Assembly: GCA_017428765.1 (NCBI GenBank) | Contig: JAFRQF010000023.1 | Span: 105,216 to 169,215, forward strand | DNA: 64,000 nucleotides | Direction of reading: 5' to 3' | Origin: Erysipelotrichaceae bacterium | GTDB lineage: Bacteria; Bacillota_I; Bacilli_A; Erysipelotrichales; Erysipelotrichaceae | Shown here: positions 50,215-59,530 of the stretch, piece by piece | How the letters are laid out: each line of letters begins with the position of its first letter | Position numbering within the stretch: the first letter of the stretch is position 1 | The notes under the pieces: model-generated | What the model was told of the DNA's origin: nothing | Databases searched by the model: none | Seen by the model: only the letters and a program-made list of their open reading frames with translations | Program-made: the position numbers and the translations under genes

Positions 50215-51162
50215 ATGAACATATTGGTAGCTGGCGGAGCAGGTTTTATTGGAAGCCATCTTATTGACAGCTTGTTGGCTGAAGGAAATTCGGTAGTCTG
50301 TGCTGACAAGCTGATCATGGGCGATGAGAATATTCAACATTTATATGGCAGGGATAACTTTAAATTCTATAATGTAGAGCTAGCAGATCAGAATAAAGTT
50401 GATCAGATTTTTATCGAGAACAAAATCGATGTTGTTTACCATCTTGCTGCAAACTCTGATATTCAGAAAGGCGGAAAAGAACCGTCTATTGATTTCAACG
50501 ATACTCTGCTCACTACTCGAGCACTTCTCGAGGGCATGAGAAAAGCAAATATAAAGAAAATGTTCTTTGCGTCTACATCTGCCATTTATGGAGAAATGTT
50601 AGATGTTGAGCTGACCGAAACAACAGGTGGATTAATGCCAGTATCATACTATGGCGGTGCAAAACTTGCTTCAGAGGCACTAATTTCGTCTTATGTTTCT
50701 ATGTGCGATATGTCTGTGGTAATTTTCCGGTTCCCGAATGTCATAGGACCTAGGCTCACACATGGGGCTGTGTTTGATTTCATCAGGAAACTGAGAAATA
50801 ATCCTGCTGAACTCGAGATTCTAGGAAATGGGACTCAATGCAAACCTTATATTTATGTTCTTGATCTTGTGGAAGCCATTATAAAGCTGACACGGGAGTT
50901 CAATCAGGGTGAGATTGTCTATAACATCAGCGTTATTGGAGAGGGCACTACCGTAACGCATATTGCTGAGATTGTAGTGGAAGAGCTAAGCTTGCAGAAT
51001 GTGAATTTCAATTATACTGGCGGTGACAGAGGCTGGAAGGGTGATGTGCCACGTTTTTCCTACGATATCTCAAAAGTGTTGGCAACAGGCTGGAAGCCAA
51101 AACACACCTCTGATGAAGCAGTGAGACAAACAGTAAAAGACGCAATAGCAGCGGGGATGTAA
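50215..51162 (+). CDS. NAD-dependent sugar epimerase/dehydratase
   Basis: 315 residues, extended SDR. Rossmann motif GGAGFIGSHL at residues 7-16, catalytic STSAIYG with YYGGAK as the Tyr-x3-Lys pair, then VIFRFPNVIGPRLTHG. It lies within the heptose genes and may act on GDP-heptose (for example as a 4,6-dehydratase or epimerase) or on another nucleotide sugar such as UDP-galactose. The exact reaction cannot be decided from sequence alone. Confidence 0.8.
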   Translation: MNILVAGGAGFIGSHLIDSLLAEGNSVVCADKLIMGDENIQHLYGRDNFKFYNVELADQNKVDQIFIENKIDVVYHLAANSDIQKGGKEPSIDFNDTLLTTRALLEGMRKANIKKMFFASTSAIYGEMLDVELTETTGGLMPVSYYGGAKLASEALISSYVSMCDMSVVIFRFPNVIGPRLTHGAVFDFIRKLRNNPAELEILGNGTQCKPYIYVLDLVEAIIKLTREFNQGEIVYNISVIGEGTTVTHIAEIVVEELSLQNVNFNYTGGDRGWKGDVPRFSYDISKVLATGWKPKHTSDEAVRQTVKDAIAAGM

Positions 51163-51164
51163 GA

Positions 51165-52451
51165 ATGCGAGCGGTAATTATGGCCGGTGGCAAAGGAACG
51201 AGGTTGGCTACTTTGAATATGGATATTCCAAAGCCAATGTTCCCAGTGCTGGGGAAGCCAATTTTAGAATATCAGATTGAAAGCCTTAAGAAGAGCGGCA
51301 TTACAGATATAACTCTTGTTGTTGGCCATCTTCGTGAGGTTGTAATTGACTATTTCAAAGATGGAAAAAAACAAGGCGTAAATATCAATTACATAGAAGA
51401 GAGCGAACCATTAGGCACCGCTGGAGCTCTTTATTATCTAAAGGATGAGAAGGAGCCATTTGTTCTGGTATTCGGCGATCTTATTCTTGATATTGATTTT
51501 AATCGATTTATGGATTTCCATACAGATCATGGTGCAGCGATTACTCTTTATGGACATCCGAATGCTCATCCATACGACTCTGATGTGATTGAGATTGATC
51601 GGAATAATAGGGTAACAAGAATTCTTAGCAAGAAGGATGAAAGGAACTTCTTTTATCACAATTTTATTAATGCAGGCATTTATTGTGTTAGTCCAGATGC
51701 TTTAGAGAGTATTAAAGAACCAAAAAAAATCGATCTAGAAAAGACTTTAATTACAAAACTCATTGCGGATAAGAAAGTATATGCTTATAAGTCTACTGAA
51801 TATGTTAAGGACATGGGTACACCCGAAAGATTGGCAGCAGTAACCGCTGATGTAAAGAATGGCATTGTAGCGGGACGGAACCTGAAGAAAAAACAGAAAG
51901 CCGTATTTCTTGATAGAGATGGAACAATCAACGAATATGTAGGTTTTTTACGTAGTGTTGATGAATTCCGCCTGCTTCCAAGAGTTTCTGAAGCGATTGC
52001 AAGAATCAATGCATCGCCTTATCTGGCCATCGTGGCTACAAACCAGCCTGTGATTGCTAGGGGTGAAGTTACCTTTTCTGAGCTTGAAGAGATACACAAA
52101 AAAATGGAAACAGAACTCGGAAAGGGCGGAGCTTATCTGGATGACATCTTTTTTTGTCCTCATCACCCAAACAAGGGTTATGAAGGCGAAGTGGCAGAAT
52201 TGAAGCTTGATTGCGATTGTCGAAAGCCTAAGATTGGAATGCTTTTGCAGGCTGCTGAAAAATACAATATTGATTTAGGTTCTTCCTGGTTTGTAGGCGA
52301 CACAACAATGGATATCCAAACCGGAAAGAACGCAGGTATGAAAACGATTTTAGTCCAGACCGGTGAGGCTGGAAAAGATGGAAAGTATAACGCTGTGCCA
52401 GATTTCACAGCTGAAGATACAATGGAAGCAGTAATGCATATCTTGAACTGA
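51165..52451 (+). CDS. hddC-gmhB: Fusion of heptose-1-phosphate guanylyltransferase and heptose-bisphosphate phosphatase
   Basis: 428 residues in one frame. Residues 1-230 are a nucleotidyltransferase (MAGGKGTRLATLN, DIPKPMFPVLGKP, FVLVFGDLILD) matching HddC. Residues about 243-428 are a HisB/GmhB-type HAD phosphatase: FLDRDGTINE with Asp250 and Asp252, the zinc-loop CPHHP-x(n)-CDCRKPKIGML, and SWFVGDTTMDIQTGKNAG. The two steps (removal of the 7-phosphate and GMP transfer) are consecutive in GDP-heptose synthesis, so fusion could channel the intermediate. It starts two bases after the epimerase. Confidence 0.85.
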   Translation: MRAVIMAGGKGTRLATLNMDIPKPMFPVLGKPILEYQIESLKKSGITDITLVVGHLREVVIDYFKDGKKQGVNINYIEESEPLGTAGALYYLKDEKEPFVLVFGDLILDIDFNRFMDFHTDHGAAITLYGHPNAHPYDSDVIEIDRNNRVTRILSKKDERNFFYHNFINAGIYCVSPDALESIKEPKKIDLEKTLITKLIADKKVYAYKSTEYVKDMGTPERLAAVTADVKNGIVAGRNLKKKQKAVFLDRDGTINEYVGFLRSVDEFRLLPRVSEAIARINASPYLAIVATNQPVIARGEVTFSELEEIHKKMETELGKGGAYLDDIFFCPHHPNKGYEGEVAELKLDCDCRKPKIGMLLQAAEKYNIDLGSSWFVGDTTMDIQTGKNAGMKTILVQTGEAGKDGKYNAVPDFTAEDTMEAVMHILN

Positions 52452-52503
52452 GGTATGCCAAGCGTATTTGTTTCCTTATTGGACTGAATGGAGGAATTGA
52501 AAG

Positions 52504-53133
52504 ATGAATTATCTGGAACAGTTACAGTGGTACCGAAATCGAGAGATTGATGTGTATAAGAAACTGAATCTCGAGGATGTAAACAGGGTGATGAATGTAC
52601 TGGAAGATGCAAGACTTTCTGGCAAACATATATTCATTTGCGGAAACGGTGGCAGCGCCGCAACAGCCAGTCATTACGCTGGTGATTTTAATAAAGGCGT
52701 GAACATGGGGCTAATCGGTGTTGATGGCCATAGTTCAGATGAAATTCCGAACGCTGAGAAGATGAAAGGGATTCCGCTTTATAATTTCGAGTGTCTATCC
52801 GACAACATCCCAACAATGATGGCGGTTTCTAACGATGAATCATATGCGGAATCGTTTAGATTCCCTTTAGCTATCAAGATGAAACCCGGAGATATTGTAA
52901 TTGGCATTTCTGGTTCGGGAAATAGTGCCAATGTTATAAATGCATTTGAATACGCTAAAGCCAATGGTGGAACGACAATTGCTATTGTTGGTTATTCTGG
53001 TGGGAAAATGAAACAGATGGCGAACTACAGTATCCATGTGGAGATAGACGATATGCAAATTGCTGAAGATCTTCATATGGTTCTTGATCATATGATGATG
53101 TGGGTTTTAAGCCATGTTGAAGGACTCAAATGA
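52504..53133 (+). CDS. gmhA: Sedoheptulose 7-phosphate isomerase
   Basis: 209 residues, a SIS-domain protein. HIFICGNGGSAATASHYAGDFNKG is the GmhA substrate loop, followed by ISGSGNSANVINAFEYAK and the late histidine region EDLHMVLDHMM. It converts sedoheptulose 7-phosphate to D-glycero-D-manno-heptose 7-phosphate, the first step of the heptose pathway. TGGAGG precedes the ATG. The GAS loop and conserved Asp/His set it apart from DnaA-associated DiaA. Confidence 0.88.
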   Translation: MNYLEQLQWYRNREIDVYKKLNLEDVNRVMNVLEDARLSGKHIFICGNGGSAATASHYAGDFNKGVNMGLIGVDGHSSDEIPNAEKMKGIPLYNFECLSDNIPTMMAVSNDESYAESFRFPLAIKMKPGDIVIGISGSGNSANVINAFEYAKANGGTTIAIVGYSGGKMKQMANYSIHVEIDDMQIAEDLHMVLDHMMMWVLSHVEGLK

Positions 53134-53153
53134 AAAGATTGGAGGATGTTGTA

Positions 53154-53909
53154 GTGATTAACACAAATAGAATTCCATTCTTAAATACATATGTCGATAA
53201 TTTGACTGCGGTTGAGGCAAAAGAATGTGTTGATCAGCTCATTGGTACGAAGGGGTATCACTATGTCGTTACTCCTAATTCTGATATTGTCGTAAAAATG
53301 CAGGACGATCCTGAATTGAAGGAAATATGCGATAATGCGGATCTAATTCTTACAGATGGACAAATTGTAGTTAAGCTATCGCGTGGAACAAAGCATCCCA
53401 TTAAAGAGCGTGTTTGCATGACTGATTTTGTATGGGATGTATGTGATTTGGCCAATGAGAAGGGATATAAGATTTTTCTATTTGGCGGGAAAGAAGATGT
53501 GTTATCTAAGGCAACAGAGAACATCAAGAAAAGGTATCCAACGCTTAGAATAGTTGATTCGTATTCCCCTCCCTTTGGTTTTGAAATCAATAATAAACAA
53601 TTGGAAGAGGCAAACACGAGAATAAAGGAATCAGGTGCAGATATCTTGATTGTTTTTCTTGGTTGCCCAAAGCAAGAAAAATTCATTTCGAGGAACAAAG
53701 AAAAATATCAAGTTCCTATCTCAATTACAATGGGAGGTTGTGTGGATTTTATAGCAGGTGGAGTCAGCCGAGCTCCTCTTTGGATGCAGAATGCTGGTTT
53801 AGAGTGGTTCTATAGATTTCTGCAAGAGCCTAGGAGAATGTTTAAAAGATATTTCATTGATGACATGAGAATTTTTGGATTGGCTATAAAATATCGAAAT
53901 AACAAATAG
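53154..53909 (+). CDS. WecG/TagA/CpsF-family glycosyltransferase
   Basis: About 251 residues from GTG 53154 with a TTGGAGG site (53139-53145); an upstream ATG at 53130 overlaps gmhA and is less likely. GT26 features: TPNSDIVVKMQDDPELKEICDNADLILTDGQ with the catalytic Asp region, LFGGKEDVLSKA, VFLGCPKQEKFI, and MGGCVDFIAGG. GT26 enzymes add the second sugar to a polyprenyl-linked precursor (ManNAc in TagA), so it probably acts directly after the initiating transferase. Confidence 0.85.
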   Translation: MINTNRIPFLNTYVDNLTAVEAKECVDQLIGTKGYHYVVTPNSDIVVKMQDDPELKEICDNADLILTDGQIVVKLSRGTKHPIKERVCMTDFVWDVCDLANEKGYKIFLFGGKEDVLSKATENIKKRYPTLRIVDSYSPPFGFEINNKQLEEANTRIKESGADILIVFLGCPKQEKFISRNKEKYQVPISITMGGCVDFIAGGVSRAPLWMQNAGLEWFYRFLQEPRRMFKRYFIDDMRIFGLAIKYRNNK

Positions 53910-53922
53910 AAAAGGGACATTT

Positions 53923-54636
53923 ATGAATTATAAAATCAGTGTTGTAATCAGAACGTTTAATGAACAGAAACATATCGGCGAAGTACTCGAGAGTTTGAAA
54001 AAACAAACTTACGAAAACTTTGAAGTTTTGATTATTGATTCGGAATCCACTGATAGCACTCTTAATATTGTCTCAAAGTATGATACTCGAATTATTGGAA
54101 TAAAAAAAGCCGACTTTAATTATTCTTATGCAAGCAATGTTGGTGTCAAGAATGCATCTGGTGATCTTATTTGCTTCTTAAGTGGACATTCGGTTCCGGT
54201 GAAATCATCTTATTTAGCAGATATCAATGATTTGTTCCAAGATGATAGAGTGGGAGGCTGCTATGGGCTTGTTGTTGCATTACCAGACGGGAGTTGGATA
54301 GAGAAGCTTTTTTCTTTTTTAAGTTTTATAAAAAACAAAGTTATACGTAGGAACAAGATTAGATTAGAAACAGAGATACATCAGGGAATTTTGAGCTGTA
54401 ATAACGCCTGTATTAGAAAGGAATTGCTGATTAAGCATCCCTTCGCAGATGAATTGGGGCAAGGCGGAGAAGATGTTGGTGTTGCATATCAGATAATTCA
54501 GGATGGATATTATATTGCGCGTGACCCTAAGCTGATGGTAATGCATTCTCATGGCAGTAACTTGAAAAAATTCTTGCAAGAAAGAAAAGCGTGGGATGTC
54601 ATGTGGGAAGATATTCAACGATATATTGTGAAGTGA
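53923..54636 (+). CDS. GT2 family glycosyltransferase
   Basis: 237 residues. VVIRTFNEQKHIGEVLESL, VLIIDSESTDST and the acceptor region with LGQGGEDVGVAYQII are typical of GT-A fold GT2 enzymes; the IDSES variant corresponds to the first Asp motif. It probably adds one residue of the repeat unit. AAAGGGAC precedes the ATG. Confidence 0.82.
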   Translation: MNYKISVVIRTFNEQKHIGEVLESLKKQTYENFEVLIIDSESTDSTLNIVSKYDTRIIGIKKADFNYSYASNVGVKNASGDLICFLSGHSVPVKSSYLADINDLFQDDRVGGCYGLVVALPDGSWIEKLFSFLSFIKNKVIRRNKIRLETEIHQGILSCNNACIRKELLIKHPFADELGQGGEDVGVAYQIIQDGYYIARDPKLMVMHSHGSNLKKFLQERKAWDVMWEDIQRYIVK

Positions 54637-54646
54637 GGATAGAAAA

Positions 54647-55753
54647 GTGAAGATTGCTGTTATAACAATGCAATGCATCAGAAATTATGGATCTGTATTG
54701 CAAACATATGCTACTCAAAAGAAATTAGAGAGTGAAGGTTTTGAAGTTCAGATTATAGATTATTACAGGAAGGACTCAATCAGCCCGAAAGCATCTGTGG
54801 AAGCATATTTACAAGATAATAGTAAATGGAATAAAGATGCATTGCATAGATGTATTTTTAGAATATGGAAATACCCAGTTCACAGACATCAATTTAAGGT
54901 ATTTGCTCAATTCCTTGGCAAGTATGTCAGTCTAACTGATAGAAAGTATTATAGTAATCAAGAGTTAATAGATTATCCGCCTAAGGCCGATCTCTTCTGC
55001 GTTGGAAGCGATCAAATGTGGAATACAGATTACAACAAAGGAATTGAAGAACCATATTATTTGTCATTTATAAACGACAAGTCAAAGTGCTTTTCTTTTT
55101 CAACTAGTATTGGGAAGGATACACTCAGTGATGATGAACTTTATGATCTATCAAAGAGAGTATCAAACTTTCGACTTATAACGGTACGAGAAGACTCAGC
55201 AAAAAAAATACTTGAAAAAGGTGGAATTAAAAATGTTGAGCATATTCTTGATCCGACTTTAATGTTAACGAAGGACGAATGGAAAAGATTCGTAAAGCAA
55301 CCAAGTGGTGCGAAATATTTGCTTATTTACCAATTAAATAAAAACTCAGTATTTGATAGAATGGCAATAAGACTCGCAGCCGAAAAAGGTCTCGAAGTGC
55401 GAAGAATAAATCTGGTGCCTGAAAATAGTAGATTACCAGGAAAATCAGTATACTTGCCATGTGTTGAGGAATTTGTTTCTTTATTTTATTATGCGGATTA
55501 TATCATTACAGACTCATTCCATGGCACTAGTTTTTGTATAAATTTCAATAAGACATTTGCCGTTGTAAAACCAGATAGATTCTCAACTCGTATAGAGAGC
55601 GTTCTGGATCTTCTTGGGCTTTCTCAAAGGGCTGTATCATCAGAGGATCAGCTCCTTGCCCTATCGGATAGTATAAACTATGATGTAGCAAATAATATTT
55701 TAGAGAATGAACGAAAAAAGGTTGCTCAGATATTAAGTAGACTTAAGGAATAA
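54647..55753 (+). CDS. Polysaccharide pyruvyl transferase
   Basis: 368 residues from a GTG start with a GAGGAT site. Characteristic opening (MKIAVITMQCIRNYGSVLQTYA), FCVGSDQMWN, VREDSAKKIL, ILDPTLML and YIITDSFHGTSFCINF. Family members add a ketal pyruvate to sugars such as mannose or ManNAc using PEP. With the Fe-S protein downstream, it forms a pairing common in Bacillota and Bacteroidota glycan loci. Confidence 0.85.
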   Translation: MKIAVITMQCIRNYGSVLQTYATQKKLESEGFEVQIIDYYRKDSISPKASVEAYLQDNSKWNKDALHRCIFRIWKYPVHRHQFKVFAQFLGKYVSLTDRKYYSNQELIDYPPKADLFCVGSDQMWNTDYNKGIEEPYYLSFINDKSKCFSFSTSIGKDTLSDDELYDLSKRVSNFRLITVREDSAKKILEKGGIKNVEHILDPTLMLTKDEWKRFVKQPSGAKYLLIYQLNKNSVFDRMAIRLAAEKGLEVRRINLVPENSRLPGKSVYLPCVEEFVSLFYYADYIITDSFHGTSFCINFNKTFAVVKPDRFSTRIESVLDLLGLSQRAVSSEDQLLALSDSINYDVANNILENERKKVAQILSRLKE

Positions 55754-55757
55754 ACAC

Positions 55758-56942
55758 ATGATTGTACCACAGAACAAATTGAGAATAACAAGAATCGAGC
55801 TTTTAAAGGTCGGAGTATTTTTTTTGTACAATATTTCATACGTTCTCTATGTTCGAGGATATATACCACAATCTATTAATCTTTTTCTGATTGTGTTGTT
55901 TATTGGTTTGAATATGCTTGACTTTTTGGTAAAAAATGAATGGAAACTCAGAAAACATACATTTTTTAAAAGAGAACTCTGGCTTGTTCTTTGGGCGTGT
56001 ATTGTAATTGCGGCCATTTCGCTGATTATACAATTGAGGAATCACAATCTTCAGAGTTATATGTTCACAGGCATATTACACATAGTATTGCCAATTACAT
56101 GTGCATTCTTCTGGATACATTCAACATCAAAAGAAGTGCGTGATGTTTATTTTACTATTTTTGTTATTAGGTTTTTGTTTCATTTTATCTTGATTGGTGC
56201 TGGCGGTTTTAATGTAAATAATATATTGGCAATTTCATGGTTTGACAGCAAATCTTCAGTATTTGAGTCTTCTAATGCACACGATCTGTTGTTTTTAGTT
56301 TTATATTACAAATATAGGAACAAGAAAGCTATGTCGATAATATGCATGATTTTGTGCATGTTATCCTTTAAAAGACTTAGTTTTATTTTGGCTCCTCTAT
56401 GCATCATTTTCTATGATAAGATCACAGATAAACCGGTTCCCAAAAGTCTTCTTTTGGGAACAAAAGTCTTCTTTACAATGAGCCCGTTTATCTATTTTAC
56501 ATTGATGTCTGATGCTTTGAATATCTATTTTGTTAGCCAATTTGGAATCACGGTAAATCAATTTATGACAGGAAGGTTGACCTTGGTCAAGACGGTACTT
56601 AATCAGCCAAAGATATTGAATGGATATGATTCAACAACAGATTTTTTTATGCATAATGGTTTTTTAAGTTGGAATATGCACTGTGATGTAATGAAACTAT
56701 ATCTCGAGACCACGATTGTTTCTTTAATAGTAGTAGTCAACAATTTTTTTGAGATAGTGAAAAAAGATTTTAGGCTCTATCTGATGATGGTGTATGCCTT
56801 CATTGTTCTGGTGACTTCTCATTTTTTAGATTACATTAGTGGTTGGATTATTATTTATATGATCGTTGCGGTAGTGTATTTCGATAAAATCCAACAGAAT
56901 GATAATACACAAAAGCATACAAATATGCAGATGGGACAATAA
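55758..56942 (+). CDS. O-antigen/capsule polymerase-like membrane protein (Wzy-like)
   Basis: 394 residues with ten to eleven hydrophobic segments and a larger loop in the second half (about 265-310, around FLSWNMHCDVMKLYLE). Low conservation is normal for Wzy; the call rests on topology and on the presence of a flippase and initiating transferase in the same operon. Base composition is very AT-rich. It abuts the next gene by two bases. Confidence 0.65.
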   Translation: MIVPQNKLRITRIELLKVGVFFLYNISYVLYVRGYIPQSINLFLIVLFIGLNMLDFLVKNEWKLRKHTFFKRELWLVLWACIVIAAISLIIQLRNHNLQSYMFTGILHIVLPITCAFFWIHSTSKEVRDVYFTIFVIRFLFHFILIGAGGFNVNNILAISWFDSKSSVFESSNAHDLLFLVLYYKYRNKKAMSIICMILCMLSFKRLSFILAPLCIIFYDKITDKPVPKSLLLGTKVFFTMSPFIYFTLMSDALNIYFVSQFGITVNQFMTGRLTLVKTVLNQPKILNGYDSTTDFFMHNGFLSWNMHCDVMKLYLETTIVSLIVVVNNFFEIVKKDFRLYLMMVYAFIVLVTSHFLDYISGWIIIYMIVAVVYFDKIQQNDNTQKHTNMQMGQ

Positions 56943-56944
56943 GT

Positions 56945-58081
56945 ATGAGATATCAGATAAAGATATTGATTTATGCAATTATTAGAATTATCTATCGGAT
57001 CTTTTGGTTACATCCGTTAAAAGATAAAATTGTGTTATGTTCCTATGGGGGAAGAGGATATAGCGATAATCCGCAGCATGTTGCGGATGCTATCAAGAGG
57101 GAACGGCCAAGTATCGACATATGCTGTGTGGTACTTGATATTAACATAGAAGTACCAAAATATGTAAGAAAAATTAAGAAAAATTCCGTTGGTGAGTTAT
57201 TAGAATATGCTACAGCCAGAATTATTATTAACAATACCAGGTTTCCTCTGTATCTTGCGAAGAGAAAAGGGCAGATGTTTGTCGAGACATGGCATGGTTG
57301 TTTCCCTCTTAAGAAAATTGGATATGCCATGGAGGATATCACGCCTTTAGGAAAAGCTTTGGTCAAGCACGATTCTGACATTACGGATATATTTTTATCG
57401 GGAAGTAAATACTTAACAAATATCATCAAGAGGGATTTTAAATATAATGGAACTATTCTAGAAAAAGGAGTTCCAAGGTTAGATGTACTCTTTGATACCT
57501 CCAATATTGATTGTTTATATGAACAATTGAACATAAAAAGAAATTGTAAAATTCTCATATATGCTCCAACCTTTAGAGACAACGGTAGAACAGATGTGTA
57601 TGATATCGATTTTGAAAGGTTGAAAAACGCACTTGAGGAGCGATATGGTGGCGAATGGGTAATTCTTGTTCGGTTTCATCCTAATATAGCTGAATATGCT
57701 GATTCTCTACAATATTCTAGCTGGTTAATCAACGCAACTGTAATAACAGATATTTATGATATTATGAAAATCACAGACATTATGATTACTGATTATTCTA
57801 GCATAGGACAAGAATTTTCATACTACTTAAAACGTCCGGTGCTACTATATGCCAAAGATATGGATGAATTTCAAAATGATCGTGGCATGTATTATAAAAT
57901 TCAGGATTTACCTTATCCAATTGCAGAAAATAACGATCAGCTGATTAGTCTTGTTAAAACTTATTCGTTTTCTAAAGATAATGCAGATCTGAATGCTTTT
58001 TTTAATGAAGCTGGATTTGTAGGAAACGGCAACACATCAAAAGAGGTTGCAGAGTACATTATTTCGTATTTACAAATATAG
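56945..58081 (+). CDS. CDP-glycerol glycerophosphotransferase family protein
   Basis: 378 residues, GT-B-like. MFVETWHGCFPLKKIGYAMED, ILEKGVPRLDVLFD, ILIYAPTFRDNG, RFHPNI and the MITDYSSIGQEFSYYLKRPVLLYA motif match TagB/TagF-type enzymes that transfer glycerol phosphate (or ribitol phosphate) from the CDP donor. A cytidylyltransferase for the donor lies downstream (61790). This points to glycerol-phosphate substituents or a teichoic-type backbone. Confidence 0.85.
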   Translation: MRYQIKILIYAIIRIIYRIFWLHPLKDKIVLCSYGGRGYSDNPQHVADAIKRERPSIDICCVVLDINIEVPKYVRKIKKNSVGELLEYATARIIINNTRFPLYLAKRKGQMFVETWHGCFPLKKIGYAMEDITPLGKALVKHDSDITDIFLSGSKYLTNIIKRDFKYNGTILEKGVPRLDVLFDTSNIDCLYEQLNIKRNCKILIYAPTFRDNGRTDVYDIDFERLKNALEERYGGEWVILVRFHPNIAEYADSLQYSSWLINATVITDIYDIMKITDIMITDYSSIGQEFSYYLKRPVLLYAKDMDEFQNDRGMYYKIQDLPYPIAENNDQLISLVKTYSFSKDNADLNAFFNEAGFVGNGNTSKEVAEYIISYLQI

Positions 58082-58098
58082 AATTGCAGGTGATTTAA

Positions 58099-59523
58099 GT
58101 GACATCAGGAAGAGAGATAAAAGCAGGATTGGGCTATACTATTGGAAATATCTTAATAAAGGGTATAGTTTTTATAACTTTGCCTATTTTTTCTAGAATG
58201 CTAAATACAGAACAGTTTGGCATTTACACCACATATATGGCGTATGAGGGAATATTAGCTATATTGTTAGGACTGGGTATGTATTCGTCTATTAAAAATG
58301 CTTATATTGATTTTCCTGAAAAGCTTGAAGATTATGTATCTACATTAATTACATTAACACTAATACCTTTGTTTATATGTTTAACATTAGTAACAGTTTT
58401 TCCTAATTATTTTTCAAGTTTAATTGGAATTCCTCACTTTCTGCTTTATATGCTCATTTTACAGAGTTTTGGATCAGCAATGTTAAGCGTAAGTAACTCT
58501 AGATTAGCTATAGACTATAATTATAAACGTTACATGGTTTTTGCTGGCATTAATACATTTCTTAATGTGGGCTTGTCGATTGCGTTTATTCTCACGTTCT
58601 TCTCTGTCAACAGAGAATATGGAAGGATATTTGGCTCAGCGATCCCACTCATCGGAATTGGAATTTACATCTTCATTTATTACATTCGTCCACGAAAGTT
58701 TAATCTTAGATTGGCGAAATATGCTATAAAAATTGGTTTTCCGTTAATTTGGCATTATCTCTCGCAGCAAATTCAAAACCAGTTTGATCGTATAGCTATA
58801 ACAAGAATTGTAGGTGCAAGTTTTACAGGAATCTATTCTTTTGTTTATAGTATTGCAAATATCTTACAAGTGATTTTCTATTCCACAGAAAATGTTTGGA
58901 CGGTGTGGCTTTATGAACAAATGTCAAAGAAACAATATATCAAAATACGAGAGACTTCTAAAAAATATATTTTTCTTATAACATGTGTAGCGATTCTGAT
59001 GCTAGTAGGTTTTCGGGAAGTCATAGTAATTATGGGGGATAGAGGATATTGGGAAGGTGTCACTATTTCTATACCAATTTTGATTGGAATTTATTTATTG
59101 TTCTTATATACAATTCCTGTAGGCATTGAGTATTTTTTTAAAAAAACTCAGTATATAGCTTTAATGACGGGGGTTGCAGCAGTATTAAATATTATATTGA
59201 ATTATTTGCTTATTCCCTACTTCGGTTATATTGCGGCTGCATACACCACGTTAATCAGTTATGGCGTTCAGTTTATCGGACATTGGATCATATCATGTAT
59301 AATTCTCAAGGAGAATAATATTAAGACAATTTTCGATCTATCGTATATGGTGAAAATGTTTTCTTTCGTCTGTGCTTCTGGAATAGCCGTTTATTATTTG
59401 AATGCATTCCCGGTTATCAAGTATTGTGTGTTTGCCTTACTTTTTGCCTATATATATGTAAGAAAAAAGAATGATATACAACTTTTGGTAAATATGATGA
59501 TAAAACGAAAAGGCGGGAGATAG
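58099..59523 (+). CDS. Wzx-type polysaccharide flippase
   Basis: 474 residues from a GTG, with twelve to fourteen membrane helices. The opening REIKAGLGYTIGNILIKGIVFITLPIFSRMLNTEQFGIY is typical of the MVF/PST superfamily. It would flip the polyprenyl-linked repeat unit across the membrane for the polymerase. An AGGTGA site precedes the start. Confidence 0.85.
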   Translation: MTSGREIKAGLGYTIGNILIKGIVFITLPIFSRMLNTEQFGIYTTYMAYEGILAILLGLGMYSSIKNAYIDFPEKLEDYVSTLITLTLIPLFICLTLVTVFPNYFSSLIGIPHFLLYMLILQSFGSAMLSVSNSRLAIDYNYKRYMVFAGINTFLNVGLSIAFILTFFSVNREYGRIFGSAIPLIGIGIYIFIYYIRPRKFNLRLAKYAIKIGFPLIWHYLSQQIQNQFDRIAITRIVGASFTGIYSFVYSIANILQVIFYSTENVWTVWLYEQMSKKQYIKIRETSKKYIFLITCVAILMLVGFREVIVIMGDRGYWEGVTISIPILIGIYLLFLYTIPVGIEYFFKKTQYIALMTGVAAVLNIILNYLLIPYFGYIAAAYTTLISYGVQFIGHWIISCIILKENNIKTIFDLSYMVKMFSFVCASGIAVYYLNAFPVIKYCVFALLFAYIYVRKKNDIQLLVNMMIKRKGGR

Positions 59524-59530
59524 TAATAAA

